Positions 58,736 to 64,000 of a DNA stretch of 64,000 nt are shown piece after piece. Made by a program: the position numbers and the translations under genes. Source of the stretch: Microbacteriaceae bacterium X2B (GTDB lineage Bacteria; Actinomycetota; Actinomycetes; Actinomycetales; Microbacteriaceae); assembly GCA_005502445.1 (NCBI GenBank), contig SCPB01000004.1, positions 1 through 64,000 of the forward strand. The letters are read 5' to 3'. The notes below the pieces were generated by a model. It was not told the DNA's origin and searched no databases. It saw nothing but the letters and a program-made list of their open reading frames with translations. Every line of letters begins with the position of its first letter. Position 1 is the first letter of the stretch.

Positions 58736-61042
58736 TCAGCGGACAGGAACGAGCTGCACGATGACCGATTTCGACGTCGGAGTGCCGCTCACGTCGGCGA
58801 CCGAGTCGAGCGGCACGAGCACGTTGGTCTCCGGATAGTAGGCGGCCGCATTGCCGCGCGGCGTCGAATAGGCCACGATGCGGAAGGCCTCGGCGCGTCG
58901 CTCGACGCCGTCGCGGAACTCGGAGACGAGATCGACGAGGTCGCCGTCGGCCAGGCCGAGAGCCGCGATGTCGTCGGGGTTGACGAGCACGACGCGACGA
59001 CCGCCGTGGATGCCGCGGTAGCGGTCATCCTCGCCGTAGATCGTGGTGTTGTACTGGTCGTGCGATCGGATCGTCTGCAGCAGCAGCCGACCGGGCGGGA
59101 TGCGCGGGTACTCCAGCGGGTTCGCCGTGAACACCGCACGGCCGCTCGGCGTCGGGAAGGTGCGCGAGTCGCGCGCGCCGTGCGGGAGCACGAAGCTCGC
59201 GCCCTTCTCGATGCGCGACTCGAAGTCGTCGAAGCCGGGCACGACGCGCGCGATGCGCCGGCGGACCGATGCGTAGTCGCGCTCGAACTCCGCCCAGTCT
59301 GCGACCGGGGCGCCGGGCAGCGCATCGGGCCCCTCAAACAGCAGAGCCGAGAGGCGGGCAATGATCGCGACCTCCGACAGCAGCTCGTCGCTCGCCGGTG
59401 CCAGCCGCCCGCGGGAGGCGTGCACCGAGCTCATCGAGTCCTCGACGGTCACGCGCTGTTCCCCGCCGGCCTGCACGTCGCGCTCGGTGCGCCCGAGGGT
59501 CGGCAGGATGAGCGCGCGCCGACCGGTCATGAGGTGGGAGCGGTTGAGCTTGGTCGACACCTGCACGGTCAGGCGGGTGCGCGCGAGCGCCTCCTCGGTG
59601 ACCGCGGTGTCGGGCGTCGCGCGGGCGAAGTTGCCGCCGAGGCCCATGAACACGCGGACGGCTCCCTCGCGCATCGCCCGGATCGCCGCGACGGTGTCGA
59701 CCCCGTGCGTGCGCGGCGAGACGAATCCGAACTCGGCGTCGAGGGCGGCGTGGAACGACTCGGGCATGCGCTCGAAGATGCCCATCGTGCGGTCGCCCTG
59801 GACGTTGGAATGGCCGCGCACCGGGCACACCCCGGCGCCGCTGCGGCCGATGCTGCCCTGCAGCAGCAGCACGTTGACGACATCGCGCAGCATCGCGACC
59901 GAGTGCTTGTGCTGCGTCAGCCCCATGGCCCAGCACACGACCGTCGCTCCGGACGCCACGAGGGCGTCGCCCGTGTCGCGGATCTGCCGCTCGGTGAGCC
60001 CTGTCGCGGTGACGATCTCGCTCCACGGGGTCGCGCGCATCGCTTCGAGGTAGCCGTCGACTCCCGTCGTGCACTCCGCGATGAACGCGCGGTCGAAGAC
60101 CGTGCCCGTGTGCTCCTCGACCTCGAGCAGGTGCTTGCCCAGGCCCTGGAAGAGCGCCTGGTCGCCACCGAGGCGGATCTGCAGGAAGTCGTCGGCGAGC
60201 ACCGTTCCGCCGAGCAGGAGGCCGCGCGGCGACTGCGGGTTCGCGAACCGGATCAGGCCGGCCTCGGGCAGCGGGTTCACCGCGATGATCCGCGCGCCGT
60301 TGCGTTTGGCCTTCTCGAGCGCGGACAGCATGCGGGGGTGGTTGGTTCCCGGATTCTGCCCGGCGATGATGATGAGCGAGGCGCGGTGGATGTCATCGAG
60401 GCTCACCGAGCCCTTGCCTATGCCGATGGTCTCGGTGAGGGCCGATCCGCTGGATTCGTGGCACATGTTCGAGCAGTCCGGCAGGTTGTTGGTGCCGATG
60501 CCGCGCACGAGCAGCTGGTAGAGGAACGCCGCCTCGTTGGATGTCCGTCCCGAGGTGTAGAAGACGGCCTGATCGGGCGAATCCAGGGAACGGATCTCGT
60601 CGGCGATCAGAGCGAGCGCGGCATCCCAGTCGATCGGGGTGTAGTGCGTCGCGCCCTCCGCGAGAACCATGGGGGCGGTCAATCTGCCCTGCTGGCCGAG
60701 CCAGTAGTCGTCGCGCTCGCGCAGCTCGGCGACCGAGTGCTCGGCGAAGAACTCGGGCGTGACGCGTCGCAGCGTCGCCTCCTCCGCGACGGCCTTCGCA
60801 CCGTTCTCGCAGAACTCGGCCGTGTGCCGGTGGTCGCCCTCGGGCCAGGCGCAGCCCATGCAGTCGAAGCCGGTCTTCTGATTGACGCGCAGCAGCGTCT
60901 GCGCCGTGCGCACGACGCCCATCTGCTCGACGGATGCCTGCAGGGCGTGCATCACACCGGGGATCCCGGCCGCAGAACGGGCGGGCGGGGTGACGCGCAG
61001 CCTCGACTCGTCGATACCGGTTCGGGGGGCCTTGCGTGCCAT
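58736..61042 (-). CDS. FdhF/YdeP-family molybdopterin oxidoreductase
   Basis: A 768-residue molybdenum enzyme: GFDCMGCAWPEGDHRHTAEF cysteines near the N-terminus, LYQLLVRGIGTNNLPDCSNM then CHESSG, IIIAGQNPGTNHPRML and QTIRSHDQYNTTIYGEDDRY (pterin-binding C-terminal domain). The family is linked to acid tolerance in E. coli (YdeP) and is annotated as formate-dehydrogenase-like, but the substrate is not proven. It is divergent from fdhD, which matures such enzymes. Confidence 0.9.
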   Translation of the reverse strand: MARKAPRTGIDESRLRVTPPARSAAGIPGVMHALQASVEQMGVVRTAQTLLRVNQKTGFDCMGCAWPEGDHRHTAEFCENGAKAVAEEATLRRVTPEFFAEHSVAELRERDDYWLGQQGRLTAPMVLAEGATHYTPIDWDAALALIADEIRSLDSPDQAVFYTSGRTSNEAAFLYQLLVRGIGTNNLPDCSNMCHESSGSALTETIGIGKGSVSLDDIHRASLIIIAGQNPGTNHPRMLSALEKAKRNGARIIAVNPLPEAGLIRFANPQSPRGLLLGGTVLADDFLQIRLGGDQALFQGLGKHLLEVEEHTGTVFDRAFIAECTTGVDGYLEAMRATPWSEIVTATGLTERQIRDTGDALVASGATVVCWAMGLTQHKHSVAMLRDVVNVLLLQGSIGRSGAGVCPVRGHSNVQGDRTMGIFERMPESFHAALDAEFGFVSPRTHGVDTVAAIRAMREGAVRVFMGLGGNFARATPDTAVTEEALARTRLTVQVSTKLNRSHLMTGRRALILPTLGRTERDVQAGGEQRVTVEDSMSSVHASRGRLAPASDELLSEVAIIARLSALLFEGPDALPGAPVADWAEFERDYASVRRRIARVVPGFDDFESRIEKGASFVLPHGARDSRTFPTPSGRAVFTANPLEYPRIPPGRLLLQTIRSHDQYNTTIYGEDDRYRGIHGGRRVVLVNPDDIAALGLADGDLVDLVSEFRDGVERRAEAFRIVAYSTPRGNAAAYYPETNVLVPLDSVADVSGTPTSKSVIVQLVPVR

Positions 61043-61115
61043 GCTCGCGCTCCGCTTCGTCGGGGACGGGGTTTCGCTCGTGCTTCATGATAGGTGTCAT
61101 GGGAGCGCGCGAGCA

Positions 61116-61991
61116 GTGAGCAGGACCATGCGACGCCGGCGTGTGATCGGCGTGCGGGCGGTGCCGGGAGCGAGCCGACCGACGGGGCGGCGCGACGACC
61201 TGCTCGCCGTCGAGGAACCCCTCGAGGTGCGGGTCAACGGCGAGTCGTTCTCGGTGACGATGCGCACGCCGGGAGACGACTTCGATCTCGTGGCCGGGTT
61301 CCTGGTCTCGGAGGGACTCATCGCCACCGCATCGCAGCTGCGCACCATGCGCTACTGCTCCGGTCGCGACGAGTCGGGGGTGCAGACCTACAACGTCATC
61401 GACGCCGCCCTCGACGCGACGGCCGCGCTGCCCGCGACCGCCTCGGCGCGGCACGTCTACACGAGCAGCTCGTGCGGGATCTGCGGCACGGCCTCGATCG
61501 ATGCCGTCAGCAAGGCCTCGCGCTTCTCGCTCGCCGACGACCACTCGGTCATCGGCATCGCGACGCTGCTGCGTCTGCCGACGATGCTTCGTGAGAACCA
61601 GACGCTCTTCGATCGCACCGGCGGCGTGCATGCGGCGGGGCTGTTCACGACCGAGGGCGACCTGCTGTGCCTGCGCGAGGACGTCGGCCGCCACAACGCG
61701 GTGGACAAAGTCATCGGCTGGGCCCTCCGTGATGACCGCCTGCCGCTCGCGGGCACCGTGCTGCAGGTATCGGGCCGTGCCTCGTTCGAGCTCGTGCAGA
61801 AGGCCCAGCTCGCCGGCATCCCCGTGCTCGCCGCCGTGAGCGCCCCCTCCTCGCTCGCCGCCGATCTCGCCGATACGGGCGGGCTCACCCTCGCGGCGTT
61901 CAGTCGAGGCGACAGCATCAACGTCTACACGCATCCCGAGCGGGTCGGCGGAATCGACGCCGGCATCGATGGCGACGCCGCGCCGCGCTGA
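61116..61991 (+). CDS. fdhD: Formate dehydrogenase accessory sulfurtransferase FdhD
   Basis: A 291-residue FdhD: VEEPLEVRVNGESFSVTMRT, TPGDDFDLVAGFLVSEGLI, the sulfur-carrying SSCGICGTASID, and REDVGRHNAVDKVIGWAL. It passes sulfur from IscS to the molybdenum cofactor of the divergent oxidoreductase. GTG 61116 (GGGAG ten bases upstream) or ATG 61128 can start it. Confidence 0.93.
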   Translation: MSRTMRRRRVIGVRAVPGASRPTGRRDDLLAVEEPLEVRVNGESFSVTMRTPGDDFDLVAGFLVSEGLIATASQLRTMRYCSGRDESGVQTYNVIDAALDATAALPATASARHVYTSSSCGICGTASIDAVSKASRFSLADDHSVIGIATLLRLPTMLRENQTLFDRTGGVHAAGLFTTEGDLLCLREDVGRHNAVDKVIGWALRDDRLPLAGTVLQVSGRASFELVQKAQLAGIPVLAAVSAPSSLAADLADTGGLTLAAFSRGDSINVYTHPERVGGIDAGIDGDAAPR

Positions 61992-62027
61992 TACCGTGCT
62001 CGCGGAGCACTGGCAGAAGGGACGCCC

Positions 62028-62939
62028 ATGAGCGCCGACCGGATGAAACGGCAGCATCCTGCGGCCGCCGCCGCACGCACGGCCGCGTTCGGCCTCCTGC
62101 TCGACGTCGACGGGCCGATCGCGAGCCCCGAGTCGCGGACGATCGCGATCCCCTCGATCATCCATGACCTCCTGCGCCTCGCGCACGCGGGGGTGCCGGT
62201 CGCCTTCGTCACGGGCCGCAGCGACGCCTTCATGCGCGACCAGGTCGTGGCGCCCCTCGTCGCCGGCGGCCTCGACGACGATATCGCGCTCTTCGGCGTC
62301 TTCGAGAAGGGCGGGGTGTGGGCGCCCATCACGGCGGCGGGGCTCGGCGAGATCGCGCTCGACCCCGCGGTCGCCCTGCCCGCCGACGCCCGTGCCGAGG
62401 TCGAGCGGATCGCGCGTGAGAGCTTCTCGCCCGCGATGTTCGTCGACGAGGGCAAGCGCGTGATGGTCTCGATCGAGCAGCGGGTCGGCACGAGCGCCGC
62501 GCTCTACCGTGAGGCGCAGGGGAGGTTCGAGGATGCCGCGTTCCGCGCGCTCGCCGCCCGCGGGCTCGGCATCCGCTACGGCGACCGGGTCGTTCTCGAC
62601 GCAGAGGGAGCCGCTCCCTACCGCATCGATCCCACGATCATCTCGACCGACATCGAATCGGTGCGGCTCGACAAGGACCACGGCGCCGCTCGGGCGATCG
62701 ACTGGTTCGCCGAGCGGGGCGTGACGGCGCCGCGCTGGTACTCGGTGGGCGACTCGCGCTCGGACTACAAGATGGCCGATCACGTTCACGCGGCAGGGCT
62801 CGAGGCAGTGCACGTCGACGTGCGGCCGCGTGACGGCCTGCTGGCGCGCGATTACGAGGTGGCCGTGCGGGGCGACCTCGTGCACGACGCGGCGGGCGCC
62901 GACTTCCTGCGCGAGCGGGTCGCCGCTCTCGGAGGCTGA
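62028..62939 (+). CDS. HAD-superfamily hydrolase
   Basis: A 303-residue HAD of the Cof/trehalose-phosphatase-like type: LLLDVDGPIASPESR (motif I), VAFVTGRSD (motif II) and WYSVGDSRSDYKMADHVH (motif IV). Substrate unknown. GAAGGGA precedes the ATG. Confidence 0.85.
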   Translation: MSADRMKRQHPAAAAARTAAFGLLLDVDGPIASPESRTIAIPSIIHDLLRLAHAGVPVAFVTGRSDAFMRDQVVAPLVAGGLDDDIALFGVFEKGGVWAPITAAGLGEIALDPAVALPADARAEVERIARESFSPAMFVDEGKRVMVSIEQRVGTSAALYREAQGRFEDAAFRALAARGLGIRYGDRVVLDAEGAAPYRIDPTIISTDIESVRLDKDHGAARAIDWFAERGVTAPRWYSVGDSRSDYKMADHVHAAGLEAVHVDVRPRDGLLARDYEVAVRGDLVHDAAGADFLRERVAALGG

Positions 62940-63040
62940 CGGCGAGCAGCGCTCGCGGTACGGTGAGCACATCGATGCGCCCGCATCGCCGCGCCACCCG
63001 ACCGCGCCGTGCGGACGGCCGCCGACCAGGAGAGGTCAGG

Positions 63041-63427
63041 ATGGGCCAGATCGTGTACGCCTCGACCTTCGAGGCCCGATTCGACGACCGGGTGCTCGCG
63101 CATCTGCAGATCGTCATCATGGCGAAGCTGCGACGGCAGGAGTCGTTCAGCTTCAGCTGGACGAATCCGCGCGATAACGGCAGCGGGCGCACGAGCCTGT
63201 GGCTGCACCCGACCATCCCGCTCGTGTTCAGCTTCCACGGCAATCGGCCGCCGACGATCAACCGGGCCTGGATCGAGTCGCTCATGGCGTCGGCGAACAG
63301 CGCATCCGGTCTGCGGGTGCTGCCCGAGCCGATCGCCCCCGAGGCGGCGGTGCCCGCCGAGGCGGCCGTGCGCCTCGTCCACGACGAACTGAGCATCGGC
63401 ACGACCGGCAAGGGAGAGGCCTCATGA
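63041..63427 (+). CDS. DUF7882 family protein
   Basis: A 128-residue protein common in Microbacteriaceae and often misnamed ATP-dependent DNA ligase. Typical text: MGQIVYASTFEARFDDRVLA, HLQIVIMAKLRRQESFSFSW, TSLWLHPTIPLVFSFHG and RPPTINRAWIESLMASANSA. No ligase motif is present. GGAGAGG precedes the ATG. It overlaps the next gene by four bases. Confidence 0.82.
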   Translation: MGQIVYASTFEARFDDRVLAHLQIVIMAKLRRQESFSFSWTNPRDNGSGRTSLWLHPTIPLVFSFHGNRPPTINRAWIESLMASANSASGLRVLPEPIAPEAAVPAEAAVRLVHDELSIGTTGKGEAS

Positions 63428-63699
63428 GAGTGACGCAGGCGACGATCGGCACGAGCAGGAACTATCTGGCGCTCGATGAGGATCTCGACGCCCTCAAGGA
63501 GGAGATCGTTCGCGCGTGCGCCGCGGGCGGCGCCTTCGTGGATGTCCGGCTCTCGGGCGAGCGCGCTCTCAGCGTGCTCGTCACGGCGTCGTCGAGCATC
63601 ACGTTCGAGCTGCTCGATGTCGATGAGGAGGAGTTCGTCGAGGACGAGGCCTCCGAGAGCGGGCGGCTGCACATCGACGGGGATTACTGGATCGAATAG
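63424..63699 (+). CDS. Hypothetical acidic protein (91 residues)
   Basis: Starts by ATGA overlap with the DUF7882 gene. Strand-helix mix with a very acidic C-terminus (LLDVDEEEFVEDEASESG). No family recognised; co-expression with DUF7882 is likely. Confidence 0.65.
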   Translation: MRVTQATIGTSRNYLALDEDLDALKEEIVRACAAGGAFVDVRLSGERALSVLVTASSSITFELLDVDEEEFVEDEASESGRLHIDGDYWIE

Positions 63700-63768
63700 G
63701 GCGCTTCGGCGAGACGGGTGGCCCGCCGCCCGCGACGCATCCCCGAATGTCGGCGGCGGTTGCGATAT

Positions 63769-63784
63769 TCGAATGTATGTTCGA
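63769..63784. promoter_or_regulatory. LexA (SOS) box
   Basis: TCGAATGTATGTTCGA matches the actinobacterial LexA consensus TCGAAC-N4-GTTCGA at 11 of the 12 fixed positions. It overlaps the start of the next gene, which would block transcription until DNA damage. Confidence 0.75.
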
Positions 63785-64000
63785 CCATGGAGGCATGCCC
63801 GCACTCGCGCCCTCCCCCGCCGCGCATTTCGGCACGGCATCGCGAGCACCCGCCGGCGCGTCGGCGCCCCTCTCGTCATCCCGTCTTCAGACGGTCGACA
63901 CCGTGCGGCAGCTGCAGGCCCGCATCGATGCGCTGCAGCGCACGAGGCTCGACACCCGGCTGATGCCCACCCACGAGGCGCTCGCCGACCTGCTGCCCGA
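63777..64000 (+). CDS. ImuA'-like protein, N-terminal part
   Basis: The frame starts at ATG 63777 inside the LexA box (or ATG 63795) and is cut by the window end after about 74 codons. RLQTVDTVRQLQARIDALQR then TRLDTRLMPTHEALADLLP resembles the start of the actinobacterial protein encoded before the Y-family polymerase ImuB. With the SOS box this suggests a damage-induced mutagenesis cassette continuing outside the window. Confidence 0.5.
   Translation, partial: MFDHGGMPALAPSPAAHFGTASRAPAGASAPLSSSRLQTVDTVRQLQARIDALQRTRLDTRLMPTHEALADLLP

Noticed and set aside
58733-61090. 785-codon frame antisense to the molybdoenzyme gene
   Set aside because: A high-GC shadow with Arg/His/Gly-rich composition; the opposite strand has clear family motifs throughout.

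Overview
The window is high-GC DNA from an actinobacterium, most likely a member of the Microbacteriaceae. This rests on gene content and order: DivIVA-RluD-DnaE; ctaCDF followed by ctaE-qcrCAB and trpD; rbpA/ppm1/lnt; pafBC-tatA-tatC-helY; RbpA; a DUF7882 protein. The genus cannot be read from the sequence. Many genes have a TANNNT -10 hexamer only 6-10 bases before the start codon and no Shine-Dalgarno, so leaderless mRNAs appear common.

1-25.5 kb is mostly core genome. It holds cell-pole and replication genes (divIVA, rluD, dnaE), biosynthesis (hisD, nrdR, pyrD, erpA, trpD), the aa3 oxidase (ctaC, ctaD, ctaF, ctaE) with the bcc complex (qcrC, qcrA, qcrB), and a divergent Lrp-type regulator / trans-sulfuration-type PLP enzyme pair with a palindrome between them. 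A small patch follows (DUF302, a small CxxC membrane protein, a decayed RhtA-like exporter, PaiB-like, B3/4 and HTH-cupin genes).

25.7-36.9 kb is accessory. A VapBC-like toxin-antitoxin pair is followed by the main discovery: a complete-looking ~7.0 kb filamentous phage (inovirus-like) provirus. It lies between two 28-bp XerC/XerD (dif-like) sites at 26773-26800 and 33772-33799. Its minus-strand operon runs: ssDNA-binding-like protein, five tiny overlapping membrane proteins, a pVIII-like coat protein, a hairpin, a pIII-like adhesin, a pVI-like membrane protein, a Zot/pI-like ATPase, a terminator, and an HUH rolling-circle Rep. The attachment site lies inside rep. Joining the two ends fuses, in frame, the 320-codon N-terminal part at the left with a 160-codon C-terminal part at the right, so integration breaks rep and excision should restore it. 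The outer arms of the two sites join into a sequence like an actinobacterial dif, so this locus is probably the chromosome dimer-resolution site near the replication terminus. Immediately right is a CmtR-CadA metal-resistance operon with a broken lspA and a truncated multicopper oxidase.

37-64 kb returns to core genes: terC behind a yybP-ykoY-type (Mn2+) riboswitch, NfeD/SPFH, rbpA, ppm1, lnt, helY, tatC, tatA, pafC, pafB, FKBP, trmI, PAC2, uppP and a tRNA-Leu(GAG). No Pup-proteasome genes lie between trmI and pafB. An unusual secreted flavin amine oxidase (56604-58010) appears circularly permuted: its C-terminal FAD-binding segment comes before its Rossmann motif. An FdhF/YdeP-like molybdoenzyme lies divergent to fdhD. 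The window ends in an ImuA'-like gene whose start is overlapped by a LexA (SOS) box.
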